A DNA stretch of 64,000 nt from Geobacter sp. AOG2 (GCF_019972295.1 NZ_BLJA01000001.1:2360158-2424157), one strand, 5' to 3'. Positions 33,814-46,721 are shown, counted from the stretch's first letter. The notes: a model not told the origin generated them from the letters alone. Translations and numbers: made by a program.

Positions 33814-35196
33814 CTATTTCCTGACATCGATCCCGTAGCTCTTGATCTTGCGGTGCAGATTGCTCCGCTCCAGTTCGATAACCTCGGCCGTTCGGGATAT
33901 ATTCCAGTCATTTTCTTCCAGCTTCTGAATAATGAACTCCCGCTCGAACCCCTCACGGGCCTCCCGCAGGGTCCCCACGGATACTCCCCCGTCCCGCTGC
34001 TGTTCAGGGGAGTCTGCCAGGGGCAACGCTCCGGGGGATCCGTGCAGTTCCGGGATATCGGCCGTGGTGATGGTCCGCCCCGGCGTCATGATCAGAATGC
34101 GTTCCACGATGTTCTTTAACTCCCTGACATTACCCGGCCAATCGTACCGCGTGAGCAGGCCGAGCGCCTCAGGTTGAAAAGTCTTGGGCTCGCGCCCTTC
34201 CCGTCGATAGAATTGGGCGACAAAGTGCTGCACGAGCAGCGGGATGTCCTCATGCCGCTCCCGCAGGGCGGGCACCCGAAACGGCACCACGTTCAGCCGG
34301 TAATAGAGATCCTCCCGGAAACGCCCTTGGCTGATCTCTTCATCCAGCCTCTTGTTGGTTGCGGCAATGATCCGTACATCCACCGTCACCAGCTTGGTGC
34401 CTCCGACCCGTTCGAAACACCGCTCCTGAATGATCCGTAAGACCTTTGCCTGGGTTCTGAGCGACATGTCGCCGATCTCGTCCAGAAACAGCGTACCGCC
34501 GTCAGCCAAGTCAAATTTGCCCTTCTTCTGGGCAATGGCCCCAGTGAAGGCTCCCTTTTCATGACCAAACAGCTCACTCTCGATCAATTCCTCCGGTATG
34601 GCGGCGCAATTGATGGCCACAAAGGGTTTGTCACTCCGCTGACTGTAATAATGGATCGAGCGCGCCGCCAATTCCTTTCCGGTGCCGTTCTCACCCGTTA
34701 CCAGCACCGAGGCGGTCGTGGGTGCGACACGCATGATCTGTTCACGCAGCTCAGCCATCACCGGCGCGACGCCGATCATCTCATACTCATTGGCCACCAC
34801 CCGCTTAAGCTCCTCGTTCTCAATCCGCAGATCCTTCATGCGCAAGGCATTGACCACGCTGATGAGCACCTTGTCCAAGGAGAGCGGCTTTTCGATGAAA
34901 TCAAACGCCCCCAGCTTGGTGGCCCGAACCGCCGTTTCGATAGTGCCATGGCCCGAGATCATAATCACCGTAAGCTGTGGAAAGAGTGCCTTGAGCCGCT
35001 CAAGCGTCTCCAGCCCGTCCATGCCCGGCATCCATATGTCCAACAGTACCAGGTCCGGCAGTTCCTGACGGGCGGACTCCAGAGCCCCGACACCGCTGTC
35101 AGCCGTAAGCACCTGATATCCTTCATCCTCAAGGATACCGGCCAGGGATATCCTGATATCCTTTTCATCATCCACAACGAGAATGGTTTTCGACAT
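33814..35196 (-). CDS. sigma-54-dependent response regulator, NtrX/NtrC type
   Basis: 460-residue activator: receiver domain 1-120 with phospho-acceptor D53; AAA+ domain about 140-380 with Walker A GENGTGKE, the sigma-54-contacting GAFTGA loop and Walker [13 protein letters not shown]; and a Fis-type helix-turn-helix at the end ([24 protein letters not shown]). The start at 35196 follows GAGGAG. It lies 78 nt downstream of the membrane kinase gene, forming a classical pair of the NtrY-NtrX kind. NtrX is a likely match because of the kinase type, but targets are not known. Expected output: sigma-54 promoters. Confidence 0.95.
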   Translation of the reverse strand: MSKTILVVDDEKDIRISLAGILEDEGYQVLTADSGVGALESARQELPDLVLLDIWMPGMDGLETLERLKALFPQLTVIMISGHGTIETAVRATKLGAFDFIEKPLSLDKVLISVVNALRMKDLRIENEELKRVVANEYEMIGVAPVMAELREQIMRVAPTTASVLVTGENGTGKELAARSIHYYSQRSDKPFVAINCAAIPEELIESELFGHEKGAFTGAIAQKKGKFDLADGGTLFLDEIGDMSLRTQAKVLRIIQERCFERVGGTKLVTVDVRIIAATNKRLDEEISQGRFREDLYYRLNVVPFRVPALRERHEDIPLLVQHFVAQFYRREGREPKTFQPEALGLLTRYDWPGNVRELKNIVERILIMTPGRTITTADIPELHGSPGALPLADSPEQQRDGGVSVGTLREAREGFEREFIIQKLEENDWNISRTAEVIELERSNLHRKIKSYGIDVRK

Positions 35197-35274
35197 ATGC
35201 AACTCCTCGAAAATTCTGTAAGGTAATGCCCTGAAGGCGCTTTTCACTATGTTTCACCGCGCGGCCTTCTTATG

Positions 35275-37491
35275 TTATGCCGCCGGTAATTCCACTATAA
35301 AGCAAGCACCCCTCGGCTGATTGTCCTTGATCCGCACAAAACCGCTATGGTCGGTGACAACACTGCTGACAATTGCCAGCCCAAGGCCGGTCCCCGATTT
35401 TTTAGTAGAAAAATAGGGTTCAAACAGGCGGGGCTTGTCCTCGGGCGTAATGCCGGGACCAGTGTCGCAAATGGCAAACGATGCCATCTTCAACTCCGCA
35501 TCATAGTTGCTTTTGATCCTGACCTCCCCCTCTTCATCCATGGCCGCCACAGCATTTTCCAAGAGGTTGATGATCACTCGCTTGATCTGGTCCCGGTCAA
35601 TCTTGATCAAGGGGAGATGCTCGTCCGGTTCAAAATGGAACGACACCCCGCGGTGTGCCTCTTGGTAAAGCGTCAGGGTCTCGCGGATCAGGGTATTGAG
35701 ATCGTTCGGTTCAGGCTGGATCGCCGGCATGCGGGCAAAATTCGAAAACTCGTTGACCAGATTTTTCAACTCGTCCACGGACTTGATGATCATTTCGGTG
35801 CACTCGTCAAAGACAACCTCATCGTCGCTGAAACGCGACAGATATCGCTTCCGCAGACGCTGCGCCGAAAGTTGGATCGGCGTGAGCGGATTCTTGATCT
35901 CGTGGGCAATACGCCGGGCGACCTCGCGCCAAGCCGCCATGCGCTGGACCTTCATCATCTGGGTCATGTCGTCCAGCACCAAGACCGTCCCCAGGATATT
36001 TCCCTGTTCATCGCGCAGCATGGTAAGGTGAAGATGCAGGGCCAGACGGGCGCCCTGAATATCCAGGAAGATCTGTCGACTGACGGTATCCTGTTTTGAG
36101 AGCGACAGATCGCGCACGACCTCTTTGACGATCTCCAGATGTTTTTCTCGCAGCACGTCACGAAAATTTCGCCCCAGCACCTTGCTGGTGTTGATGTTCA
36201 GGAGACGCTCGGCAGACTTGTTGATCGTGGTCACGACGCCGGCCTTATCGACTGATATGACGCCGGCGGCCACATTGCGCAGCACTATTTCCATGTACTG
36301 CCGGCGCTGCTCAATCTCCTGGTTGATGCGGGACAATTCCTGGTTGGAGGCATTGAGCGCCCGCTGCTTGCTGCGCAGATCCTCGGTCATGCGATTGAAC
36401 GACTGGATGAGCATGCCGATCTCGTCGGCCGAATAGGATTCGATATGGATGTCGAGATTGCCGTCCGCTACGGCACGCGTGGCGTCCACCAAGTCCTGCA
36501 CCTGCCTGGTCATGCTGTTGGCCAGATAGACCCCCATCCAGTAGGCAAAAAAGACGATGACCGCGGTAATCAGGAACAATGTAGCGATATAGCCGGTCCG
36601 GATCGGGTTTTTCATGATCTTGAGCTGGCGGAACTCATGATATGAATCTGTGATCTCCTTCATCTTGTTGACCAACGAATAGGGGACATAATAGTTGACA
36701 ACCACCACCCCAACCACGTCGATCTGGTTCCAGGTGGAATAGACCGGCACGATGCCCCTGATCAGGTCGGCCTTGCCGGCCTGATTGATACGTGTCAGTT
36801 CTTCGCCCAGAAGGCCGCGTTTTATGTCTTCAGAGGCAGGGTTAGTGAACTCGCTCTGGGGGACATCGGGATTGGAGGAACGGACCAGTTCTTCATGTTG
36901 GGCCGAATAGACCTCCACCACCCCCAGGTTGTATTCCTTTTGCTTTTGGCGAATCAGCTCCTTGAGTTCCGGCAGGTTGGCTTCGTTGAGCAGCTTCTGG
37001 GACTTGATGAACGTGCTGATCTGGCGACCGTAATACAGTGAGTTGGAGGCTGAATTCTTGTAGTAGGTCCGGGCCACCTCCAAGGACTCGCTTAGGGACG
37101 TTTCCACCTGGGTATTAAACCAGTTGTGGACCGTATTGTTGATAAATCCGGCGGCGGCAAAGAAGAGGAGCATGGTGGGAACGAGCGACAATCCGACGAA
37201 CGAGAGTACCAGCTTGGTGCGCAACCGCTTGGCAAACGGATTTGTGCGGCTTTCCACAAAGAGTTTCACCACATTACGGCAGACGAGATACACCAGCAGG
37301 ATCACCAACATAACGACGATGTTTATGACGCCGAAGATGGCGATATTGCTTCCCATGGGCGCGTCGGCGCTCAAACGGGTCAGATGTACCTCTGTCTTGG
37401 TGAGAAAAAGGATCAGGATAACCGCCAGGGCGATGATGACCGCTTCGCGTATCCGTTTTTTTCGCTCGTAAATTGGCAGTTTCTGTTCCAT
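35275..37491 (-). CDS. NtrY-like membrane sensor histidine kinase
   Basis: 738-residue kinase with three N-terminal membrane segments (roughly 18-36, 52-75 and 95-118), a periplasmic or extracytoplasmic region to about 285, a further membrane segment near 305-325, HAMP, a coiled coil, PAS (about 405-505), HisKA with phospho-His in RIAHEIKNPLTP and a HATPase_c domain (NLLENAVAAM, DTGPGI, GTGLGLAIV). This layout is typical of NtrY. The start at 37491 is preceded by AAGGTGG at a somewhat long distance. It is upstream of the sigma-54 activator gene and 35 nt downstream of the ubiB-like gene, so cotranscription is possible. Confidence 0.93.
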   Translation of the reverse strand: MEQKLPIYERKKRIREAVIIALAVILILFLTKTEVHLTRLSADAPMGSNIAIFGVINIVVMLVILLVYLVCRNVVKLFVESRTNPFAKRLRTKLVLSFVGLSLVPTMLLFFAAAGFINNTVHNWFNTQVETSLSESLEVARTYYKNSASNSLYYGRQISTFIKSQKLLNEANLPELKELIRQKQKEYNLGVVEVYSAQHEELVRSSNPDVPQSEFTNPASEDIKRGLLGEELTRINQAGKADLIRGIVPVYSTWNQIDVVGVVVVNYYVPYSLVNKMKEITDSYHEFRQLKIMKNPIRTGYIATLFLITAVIVFFAYWMGVYLANSMTRQVQDLVDATRAVADGNLDIHIESYSADEIGMLIQSFNRMTEDLRSKQRALNASNQELSRINQEIEQRRQYMEIVLRNVAAGVISVDKAGVVTTINKSAERLLNINTSKVLGRNFRDVLREKHLEIVKEVVRDLSLSKQDTVSRQIFLDIQGARLALHLHLTMLRDEQGNILGTVLVLDDMTQMMKVQRMAAWREVARRIAHEIKNPLTPIQLSAQRLRKRYLSRFSDDEVVFDECTEMIIKSVDELKNLVNEFSNFARMPAIQPEPNDLNTLIRETLTLYQEAHRGVSFHFEPDEHLPLIKIDRDQIKRVIINLLENAVAAMDEEGEVRIKSNYDAELKMASFAICDTGPGITPEDKPRLFEPYFSTKKSGTGLGLAIVSSVVTDHSGFVRIKDNQPRGACFIVELPAA

Positions 37492-37526
37492 TTTAAATAA
37501 TTTCCACCTTGCAAACCGGTTGCCGG

Positions 37527-39212
37527 CTAGAGCCTTCCCGAGCGGATGATACCGTAGACCCACCAGAGACCAATCAATCCGGCCGCGGTATATCCCAGAA
37601 AGGCTAGTGCGGGTAAACCGAACAGTTGCGGCCCCCGCTCGATCTGCATGATGATCGACGAACCGATGATCAGGGCGGCCAGGATAAGACTGGAAGAGAG
37701 ACGATTAATGGAACGGTCGAAATCGGCGGTGAACTTATCCAGACCCCGGTGTTCCAGATCGATCTTGAATTTGTTGCGATTGACGCGGTTGATGATCTCT
37801 TTGAGGTCGCGTGGGAGATTGCGGGCAAGATTGAGATACGACCCCACCACTGCGTTAATGTCGCGCGTGATGCGCCGGGGGGACATACGCTGACGAACGG
37901 CCTTCTCCATGAAGGGGCGCAGGTGTTCCACCATATTGAACGCAGGATCAAGAGAACGACCCATTCCCTCAATAATGATCAACGACTTCGCCAGGAGCAT
38001 CAGATCTGGCTGGATGCGGATGCTGTACAAGGTAATGATCTCAATGAACTCCATGAGCATTCGCCCGACTTCGATCTCCTTGAGAGGGATTTCGTAGTAG
38101 CTGTCGATGAAGTTTGAGAGATCCCGCTTCAGGGCACGCACATCAAGGTTGTCGGAAATATCTCCGGCAAAGAGCAGCAGGGAGATGACCTGATCCATGT
38201 CCCGATTGACTATCGCCAGAAGGATATCGCTCAGAAAGGTTCTGAGTTCTTCGTCCAACCTGCCAACAATGCCGTAATCCAAAAGACAAATGACGTTATC
38301 CGGCAGAATCATCACATTGCCCGGATGCGTATCTCCATGAAAAAAACCGTGCTTGAGAACCATCTCCAGAAAGGCATCGGCACCCCGTTGAGCAATTATC
38401 CTCCGGTCCAGTCCGCTGCGTTCCAGCCTCTCAAGATCCGAAACCTTGATTCCGTCAACATACTCAAGGGTCAGTACGCCACGAGTGCTTTGTTGCCAGT
38501 AGACCCGCGGGAAATACATCCAAGGGATCTTGGAAAAGTTATCGCGGATCTTTTCAATGGTATGTCCCTCACGGGTAAAGTCCATCTCCCGTCTGATGGT
38601 ACGGGCGAATTCGCGCACCACGCCTACGGGATCGTAGATTTCGCTGCCCGGAACATGGCGTTCGGCCAGATGAGCCAACGACATCAGTGCACCGATATCC
38701 GCCTCAACCAATTCGACCACGCCGGGGCGGCGAACCTTGATCACCACTTGCTCGCCCGTTAACAGGCAGGCACGGTGTACCTGGGCAATGGACGCCGCAG
38801 CAAGGGGTTCCGGATCGATCTCGGCAAAAAAATTCGTTATCGGGCTTTTCAACTCCTGTTCCACCTGGGCCATGAGTTCGGTAAACGAGAAACTCGGTAC
38901 ATGGTCCTGCAGTTTTTCGAACTCCTGCACAAAGGAGGCAGGGATGATGTCGGGGCGTGTTGAAAGCAGTTGCCCCAGCTTGACGAACGTCGGTCCCAAC
39001 TCTTCCAGGACCAATCGCATCCGCTCGGCAGCCGAAAGGCGGGCAATGTCGACGGCATCGTGCCGCAGGAGCCGCCTGCCCCGGGCGGCGATATCATGTA
39101 ATCCCATAGTCTCCAGGGCATGGTCGAAACCATAGGCGCTCAGAACGCGGGCGATATTCCAGTAGCGGCGAATACTGCGTATATTCCGGTTAATTTTTAA
39201 AAATGAGAGCAT
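37527..39212 (-). CDS. ubiB: UbiB/ABC1 atypical kinase-like protein
   Basis: 561-residue protein of the ABC1/ADCK/UbiB family, needed for quinone synthesis in many bacteria through an ATPase activity of uncertain substrate. Family marks are the KxGQ motif in TFVKLGQLLSTRPD, the Ala-rich loop LAAASIAQVHRA, ATP-Lys in VVIKVRRPGV, the catalytic HGDTHPGN and LLDYGIVG. Two membrane helices close the C-terminus (about 500-520 and 530-553), anchoring it to the inner membrane. Geobacter-type organisms use menaquinone, so the quinone role is inferred. The phasin-like gene lies 113 nt upstream on the same strand. Confidence 0.92.
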   Translation of the reverse strand: MLSFLKINRNIRSIRRYWNIARVLSAYGFDHALETMGLHDIAARGRRLLRHDAVDIARLSAAERMRLVLEELGPTFVKLGQLLSTRPDIIPASFVQEFEKLQDHVPSFSFTELMAQVEQELKSPITNFFAEIDPEPLAAASIAQVHRACLLTGEQVVIKVRRPGVVELVEADIGALMSLAHLAERHVPGSEIYDPVGVVREFARTIRREMDFTREGHTIEKIRDNFSKIPWMYFPRVYWQQSTRGVLTLEYVDGIKVSDLERLERSGLDRRIIAQRGADAFLEMVLKHGFFHGDTHPGNVMILPDNVICLLDYGIVGRLDEELRTFLSDILLAIVNRDMDQVISLLLFAGDISDNLDVRALKRDLSNFIDSYYEIPLKEIEVGRMLMEFIEIITLYSIRIQPDLMLLAKSLIIIEGMGRSLDPAFNMVEHLRPFMEKAVRQRMSPRRITRDINAVVGSYLNLARNLPRDLKEIINRVNRNKFKIDLEHRGLDKFTADFDRSINRLSSSLILAALIIGSSIIMQIERGPQLFGLPALAFLGYTAAGLIGLWWVYGIIRSGRL

Positions 39213-39325
39213 GAGCTATTCTCGCAAGCCTGGTGTGGCGATCACATCATACCGGAGCAGGGAAAGAGCCCCGGCCCGGCAATACGCCTATTGGCCCTTC
39301 GCAAACTGGACACGGGAGAGGCGGC

Positions 39326-39622
39326 TCAATCAGCGATCCGGGTTTCCAGCTCCTGCACACGCTTGACTAATCGTTCATACTCGTCCCGTGGTACGAGTCC
39401 CAATCTGTCCACGACCTTTCGAACCTCGGTTTCCGCCATTTCCCGGATTTTTTCTTTACTCTCCTCAGCGATCCCCTGGATACGCTCGACAAAGCACCTT
39501 CCCTCGTCTTCGCTCACCTTGTACCTTTCCCGCATTTCGGCGACCAACTCTTCGGTCTTCTTCTGGGTGATGGCCACGGCCCCGATAGCGGTCATAAGCG
39601 TCTTTTCGAATAAATCCAGCAT
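39326..39622 (-). CDS. phasin-like coiled-coil protein
   Basis: 98-residue helical protein. The N-terminal MLDLFEKTLMTAIGAVAITQKKTEELVAEM and C-terminal coiled coil (DEYERLVKRVQELETRI) resemble the polyhydroxyalkanoate granule regulator/phasin family (PhaI/PhaF-like) often found in one copy beside ubiB in deltaproteobacteria. The start at 39622 follows AGGAGG; longer frames upstream lack a site. Granule genes such as phaC are not in the window, so a role in granule binding is unproven. Confidence 0.8.
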   Translation of the reverse strand: MLDLFEKTLMTAIGAVAITQKKTEELVAEMRERYKVSEDEGRCFVERIQGIAEESKEKIREMAETEVRKVVDRLGLVPRDEYERLVKRVQELETRIAD

Positions 39623-39667
39623 GGTCGTCCTCCTGTGCACCTCGAGCTGAGATTGGCAACGGCTGCA

Positions 39668-39710
39668 AGCATAGCACAAGCCTCGGACGATGCAAATGTG
39701 ATTGTTGCAT
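39668..39710 (-). promoter_or_regulatory. promoter of the phasin-like gene with overlapping palindrome
   Basis: On the minus strand TTGCAT (complement of 39690-39695) and TATGCT (complement of 39668-39673) are 16 nt apart. The -35 box is one arm of the palindrome ATGCAA-N9-TTGCAT (39690-39710), a candidate operator. Confidence 0.55.
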
Positions 39711-39779
39711 TTTTGCCGCAATTGCCTGCCGGGGGAGAGTATGGTATGGTGACGAAAAAGGGATGATGGGGACGTGGAA

Positions 39780-40226
39780 ATGCGTATCAGGGATTCACTA
39801 CCAACACCAGGGGTCGGGCAGCAAAGCAAAAACCCCTCTGTTATGAAAGGCGGTACCGGTTCGGCTTTCGTGGCCGAGTTGACAAATCGTCAGACAGACA
39901 TGACCTCGTACCAGCAGGAGGTAGAAAACCTTCGCCAGGAAATAGAGATGATGGGTGATAAATTGGCCCAGGAACCGACCTTGCCAAACTTCAAGCGTTT
40001 CCGTGACCTCTTGAGCACGTTGGCCAAAAGGATCTCCAACGAGGCCTATCGACTCGAAAAAATTGGGGGCACGCCACAGAACCCGCGATCATTCGAGATC
40101 ATAACCATAATCGATGCCGAGGCTGACAAGCTCTATAACCTCATCATCCAGGCGAATCGGGACAGTATGGCCATCACGGCAAAGGTGATCGGAATCAAGG
40201 GACTGGTGGTTGATCTGATCACCTGA
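39780..40226 (+). CDS. YaaR/DUF327 family protein
   Basis: 148 residues. The C-terminal 100 match the YaaR pattern: LPNFKRFRDLLSTLAKRISNEAYRLE, then SFEIITIIDAEADKLYNLI, then a last helix ending IGIKGLVVDLIT. The family is conserved but of unknown function; Bacillus YaaR lies near DNA-replication genes. The ATG at 39780 is taken over an upstream GTG two codons earlier. It is divergent from the phasin-like gene and ends at a strong shared terminator. Confidence 0.8.
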   Translation: MRIRDSLPTPGVGQQSKNPSVMKGGTGSAFVAELTNRQTDMTSYQQEVENLRQEIEMMGDKLAQEPTLPNFKRFRDLLSTLAKRISNEAYRLEKIGGTPQNPRSFEIITIIDAEADKLYNLIIQANRDSMAITAKVIGIKGLVVDLIT

Positions 40227-40254
40227 CAGCACCTGGTCAGGGGAAAAAATTCTC

Positions 40255-40295
40255 ATAAAAAAGAGGCAAGGGATTATTACCCTTGCCTCTTTCTA
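40255..40295. terminator. strong bidirectional terminator ending the ribosomal protein operon
   Basis: A 10-bp perfect stem, GAGGCAAGGG (40263-40272) with CCCTTGCCTC (40280-40289), has a 7-nt loop. On the minus strand six T follow; on the plus strand TTTCTATT. It closes rplQ and the whole alpha-spc-S10 block on the minus strand, and the YaaR-type gene on the plus strand. Confidence 0.95.
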
Positions 40296-40321
40296 TTCAT
40301 ATAACGCCGGAACTGATGGAT

Positions 40322-40834
40322 CTAATCGGCGCTGGCCTCACACTGTTCGGCTGGGTCAACGACCGCGGTCTGAACAGCCGCCGGTTCCACCGCAGGCTCG
40401 GCAGGGGCCGCCTTGGCCACGGCAGGCTTACGGGAAGGGGCTTTCGGAGCTTTCGCCGGCGTTGCCTTCGGCTTCATCTCTTCTTCCACCAACTCAATCA
40501 GGGAGATCGGAGCGGTGTCACCCTGGCGAATGCCAAGCTTGACGATACGCGTATAACCGCCAGGGCGGTCCTTATAACGCGGGGCAATGGCTGAAAACAG
40601 CTTCGTCACTACAGATTTTTCACGAATATATGAGGCAGCAAGACGCTGTGCATGCAGATCGCCACGTTTGCCAAGGGTGATCATCTTTTCGGCAACAGAG
40701 CGAATCTCTTTTGCCTTGGCGTCGGTTGTCGTGATCTTTTCATGGGCTAACAGCGAGGTAACCATATTTCTGAACATCGCTTCGCGATGACTCGTTTTCC
40801 TGCCAAGTCTCCTGCCCGCTTTACTATGACGCAT
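40322..40834 (-). CDS. rplQ: 50S ribosomal protein L17 with long C-terminal tail
   Basis: Large-subunit protein near the peptide exit tunnel. 170 residues against about 127 in E. coli. The conserved core ends near residue 118 (LIELVEEEM); the extra 50 residues are Ala/Pro/Lys/Val-rich, low complexity. [12 protein letters not shown] at the N-terminus is diagnostic. It lies 39 nt after rpoA, the usual neighbour. Tailed L17 proteins occur in other bacteria. Confidence 0.97.
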   Translation of the reverse strand: MRHSKAGRRLGRKTSHREAMFRNMVTSLLAHEKITTTDAKAKEIRSVAEKMITLGKRGDLHAQRLAASYIREKSVVTKLFSAIAPRYKDRPGGYTRIVKLGIRQGDTAPISLIELVEEEMKPKATPAKAPKAPSRKPAVAKAAPAEPAVEPAAVQTAVVDPAEQCEASAD

Positions 40835-40873
40835 AACGCATTCCTTTCTGAAACGATTGGCTAATCCGGGGTA

Positions 40874-41896
40874 TTACTCTTCTTCCTTCTTTTCGCCGCG
40901 CAGCCGGCGCATGATCTCCGGATCGGGGAATTCATCCAGTTTCATGCCGAACGTCAGGCCCATATCGCAGAGAATATCCTTTATCTCATTGAGGGACTTG
41001 CGACCGAAATTCTGAGTCTTCAGCATCTCCGCCTCGGATTTGGAAACCAGTTCGCCGATCAGCTTGATGCCGGCATTCTTGAGGCAGTTGGCCGACCGTA
41101 CCGAGAGTTCCAGTTCATCAACCGTACGATACAGATTCTCGTTGATCTTGTCCTTCTCTTCCTGGGACTCTTCAACCAGACTCGGCTCAGACTCTTCGTC
41201 GAAGTTGATGAAGATGCTCAGTTGTTCCTTCATGATCTTGGCGGCATAGGCCACCGCGTCTTCAGGATTTGCACTCCCGTCTGTCCAGACCTCAAGGGTC
41301 AGTTTGTCGTAGTCCGTCATCTGCCCGACACGCGCATTGGATACGTTGAAATTGACCTTCTTGATAGGAGAATAGATGGCGTCAATCGGAATGGTACCCA
41401 CGGGGGCTTTTTCATCACGATTGCGATCAGCAGGTACATACCCTTTACCCATCTTGACCGTCATCTCAATTTCGAGGTTGGCGTCTTTGCCGCAGGTCAG
41501 GATGTGGTGATCGGGATTCATGACCTCAACCGAGTGGCCGACGAGGATATCACCGGCGGTAATGATCCCCTCACCTTTGTGCACGACCCTGATAGTGGCC
41601 TGGTCGGCAGAGTGCAGCTTGAGGCGGACACCTTTGAGATTAAGGATGATATCGGTAACATCCTCGGTAACACCCTGGATGGTGGAAAACTCGTGTAGCA
41701 CACCCTTGATGCGAACCGAGGTGATGGCAGCGCCCTGAAGGGTGGACAGGAGAATCCTGCGCAAGGAATTACCGAGCGTGGTACCAAAGCCTCGTTCGAA
41801 TGGTTCAGCATAAAATTTGCCGTATGTATTTGAAAGTGATTCTTTCTCGACTTGAAGCTGTTTTGGCCTGATCAGATCTCGCCAATTTTTATACAT
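40874..41896 (-). CDS. rpoA: RNA polymerase alpha subunit
   Basis: 340 residues. The N-terminal assembly domain (about 1-230) includes [29 protein letters not shown]; a charged linker follows, and the C-terminal domain from about 265 ([22 protein letters not shown]) binds UP elements and activators. GGAGGAGG precedes the ATG by 6 nt. It follows rpsD by 72 nt, the longest gap in this part of the operon. Confidence 0.98.
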   Translation of the reverse strand: MYKNWRDLIRPKQLQVEKESLSNTYGKFYAEPFERGFGTTLGNSLRRILLSTLQGAAITSVRIKGVLHEFSTIQGVTEDVTDIILNLKGVRLKLHSADQATIRVVHKGEGIITAGDILVGHSVEVMNPDHHILTCGKDANLEIEMTVKMGKGYVPADRNRDEKAPVGTIPIDAIYSPIKKVNFNVSNARVGQMTDYDKLTLEVWTDGSANPEDAVAYAAKIMKEQLSIFINFDEESEPSLVEESQEEKDKINENLYRTVDELELSVRSANCLKNAGIKLIGELVSKSEAEMLKTQNFGRKSLNEIKDILCDMGLTFGMKLDEFPDPEIMRRLRGEKKEEE

Positions 41897-41968
41897 TACA
41901 ACCTCCTCCGGAGGATTATTGTCCGGTCATGGACATGAGGCGCAAAGGCCACGCAGGTCTCCCGGGAA

Positions 41969-42595
41969 TTACTTCGAGTAAAGCTCGACGATCAACTGTT
42001 CCTGGATCGGGGTAGTAACATCCTCGCGAACCGGCAGACTCTTGATAACACCTTTGAAGGCATCACGCTCAAGTTCGAGCCACTGGGGGATACCACGCCG
42101 TACAACCGCTTCCAGAGAATCGTTGACAGCAGTAATCTTTCTGCTCTTTTCACGAAGTTCGATGACATCACCCAGCCTGAGCTGAATGGAAGGAATATTC
42201 ACTTTACGGCCGTTAATGGTAAAGTGGCCGTGACGTACGAGTTGGCGCGATTCGGTGCGGGAAGAAGCAAACCCGAGACGGTAGATCACATTGTCGAGAC
42301 GCCGTTCAAGTAGGGAGAGCAGGTTTTCACCGGTCACCCCTTTCATGCGGTCGGCTTCCTGAAAATAGCCACGGAACTGCTTTTCCAAAAGGCCATAGAT
42401 ACGGCGCACTTTCTGCTTCTCGCGAAGCTGAACGCCATAATCGGAGGTTTTTGAACGTCCTTGACCATGCTGCCCCGGAGGATAATTACGCCGTTTGATG
42501 GCGCATTTATCGGTGTAGCAGCGCTCCCCCTTCAGAAACAATTCCATGTTTTCTCTTCTGCACAGACGGCACGAAGGTCCTGTATAACGAGCCAA
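41969..42595 (-). CDS. rpsD: 30S ribosomal protein S4 (zinc-binding form)
   Basis: 208 residues. Primary rRNA-binding protein of the 30S body, also the usual feedback repressor of the alpha operon. The N-terminus carries Cys9, Cys12, Cys26 and Cys31, the zinc-binding (C+) arrangement. The S4 RNA-binding domain is about 98-160. The start codon is TTG, 7 to 8 nt after GGAGG; no ATG or GTG gives the conserved [10 protein letters not shown]-terminus. Confidence 0.97.
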   Translation of the reverse strand: MARYTGPSCRLCRRENMELFLKGERCYTDKCAIKRRNYPPGQHGQGRSKTSDYGVQLREKQKVRRIYGLLEKQFRGYFQEADRMKGVTGENLLSLLERRLDNVIYRLGFASSRTESRQLVRHGHFTINGRKVNIPSIQLRLGDVIELREKSRKITAVNDSLEAVVRRGIPQWLELERDAFKGVIKSLPVREDVTTPIQEQLIVELYSK

Positions 42596-42625
42596 TGAAA
42601 ACCTCCTTGGTATGAATGACGCGAG

Positions 42626-43021
42626 TTAAACTCTTCTACGTTTGGGCGGACGACAACCGTTATGGGGAATTGGTGTCACATCCTTGATGAAGCTGATCGC
42701 AAAACCTGCGGCCTGAAGGGCGCGAAGTGCTGATTCACGACCTGAACCGGGGCCTTTAACATAAACCTCAACGCTACGCATCCCGTGCTCTTGCGCTTTT
42801 TTTGCGCAGTCCTCAGCAGCAATCTGGGCGGCAAACGGGGTGCTTTTACGGGAGCCCTTGAACCCCTTGGCGCCCGCGGTCGACCAAGCAACCACGTTAC
42901 CGACGGGATCCGTAATCGTGATGATCGTATTGTTGAATGTTGCCTGAATGTGGGCAACACCGTTGGAAATATTCTTGCGTTCCTTTTTCTTGCGGACGAC
43001 TTTCTTCGCAGGACTTGCCAT
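42626..43021 (-). CDS. rpsK: 30S ribosomal protein S11
   Basis: 131 residues; platform protein near the mRNA exit. Recognised by [18 protein letters not shown] and the C-terminal [19 protein letters not shown] Lys-rich start is typical. The ATG follows GGAG. It lies 25 nt after rpsM and 30 nt before rpsD. Confidence 0.98.
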   Translation of the reverse strand: MASPAKKVVRKKKERKNISNGVAHIQATFNNTIITITDPVGNVVAWSTAGAKGFKGSRKSTPFAAQIAAEDCAKKAQEHGMRSVEVYVKGPGSGRESALRALQAAGFAISFIKDVTPIPHNGCRPPKRRRV

Positions 43022-43046
43022 TCGAATTCTCCAGAGCTAAATGGGA

Positions 43047-43415
43047 TTATTTCTTTTTGCCGGCAACGGTGCGGGCAGGGCCTTTACGCGTACGGGCATT
43101 GGTCTTGGTGCGCTGGCCGCGGACCGGCAAACCTTTTCTGTGACGCAGGCCACGATAACAGCCAAGATCCATGAGCCGCTTGATATTCATCGAAATCTCA
43201 CGGCGCAGGTCCCCTTCGACCTTGCAGTTGCGGTCAATTTCGTCGCGAAGACGAGAGACTTCAGCTTCAGTCAACTTGTCCGTGCGGGTGTTGGGGTCGA
43301 TCTGTGCGGAGGCAAGGATACGTTCTGCCGTCGAATTACCGATACCGTAGATATAGGTGAGAGCAACAACGATCCGTTTGTTTTTTGGTAAGTCAATACC
43401 TGCAATACGTGCCAA
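43047..43415 (-). CDS. rpsM: 30S ribosomal protein S13
   Basis: 122 residues; contacts the tRNA P site and the intersubunit bridge. [15 protein letters not shown], then YIYGIG and the basic tail [26 protein letters not shown]. The start codon is TTG with GGAGG about 8 nt upstream; the conserved N-terminus starts exactly there. It lies 22 nt after rpmJ. Confidence 0.97.
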   Translation of the reverse strand: MARIAGIDLPKNKRIVVALTYIYGIGNSTAERILASAQIDPNTRTDKLTEAEVSRLRDEIDRNCKVEGDLRREISMNIKRLMDLGCYRGLRHRKGLPVRGQRTKTNARTRKGPARTVAGKKK

Positions 43416-43437
43416 TTGAAAATCCTCCTTTAATTAC

Positions 43438-43551
43438 TCATCCCTGACGCTGAGAATGCTTGGGGATGTCACAGATAACACGAACCACACCCTTGCGCTT
43501 GATAATCTTGCATTTGTCGCAAATCTTTTTAACCGATGCCCGTACTTTCAT
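43438..43551 (-). CDS. rpmJ: 50S ribosomal protein L36 (zinc form)
   Basis: 37 residues, [21 protein letters not shown] then [16 protein letters not shown]. Cys11, Cys14, Cys27 and His32 form the zinc ribbon of the C+ type. GGGGAG precedes the ATG. It lies between map and rpsM. infA, common on one side of it, is absent; only 22 nt separate it from map. Confidence 0.97.
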   Translation of the reverse strand: MKVRASVKKICDKCKIIKRKGVVRVICDIPKHSQRQG

Positions 43552-43573
43552 AATACTCCCCTTCACGTACTTG

Positions 43574-46277
<2,704 letters not shown>

Positions 46278-46278
<1 letters not shown>

Positions 46279-46721
46279 TAGGCCTTCTCCTCGACAGATC
46301 CGCCTGCGGCTACAATCTTCTCTTTGGCGGATTGGCTGAATTTAGTGGCAGCGACCTTGAGAGCTTTGGTGATATCGCCGTTCCCGAGGATTTTCACCAA
46401 ACAATTGGTACCCTTTACCAATCCCTTTGCAGCCAGAGCAGCGGCATCGACCTCCGTGCCAGCCTCAAAAACGTCCAGCTGGCTAAGGTTCACCACGGCA
46501 TACTCGACACGCTCAAGCGGCGTAAAACCACGCTTGGGCAGCCGGCGCTGCAAAGGCATCTGACCACCTTCGAAGCCGGCCTTGATGCTGCCTCCGGAAC
46601 GGGCCTTCTGTCCTTTGTGTCCTTTTGTGGCGGTCTTGCCGTGGCCGGAGCCGGTACCGCGGCCGATGCGCTTTCTATCCTTCGTCGAACCCAGTGCGGG
46701 TTTAAGTGTGTTTAAATCCAT
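46278..46721 (-). CDS. rplO: 50S ribosomal protein L15
   Basis: 147 residues. The basic, Gly-rich N-terminus ([25 protein letters not shown]) is diagnostic, followed by [17 protein letters not shown]. The start is ATG 46721, 6 nt after GGTGG; a GTG three codons earlier is overlapped by the ribosome site. It is coupled to secY. Confidence 0.97.
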
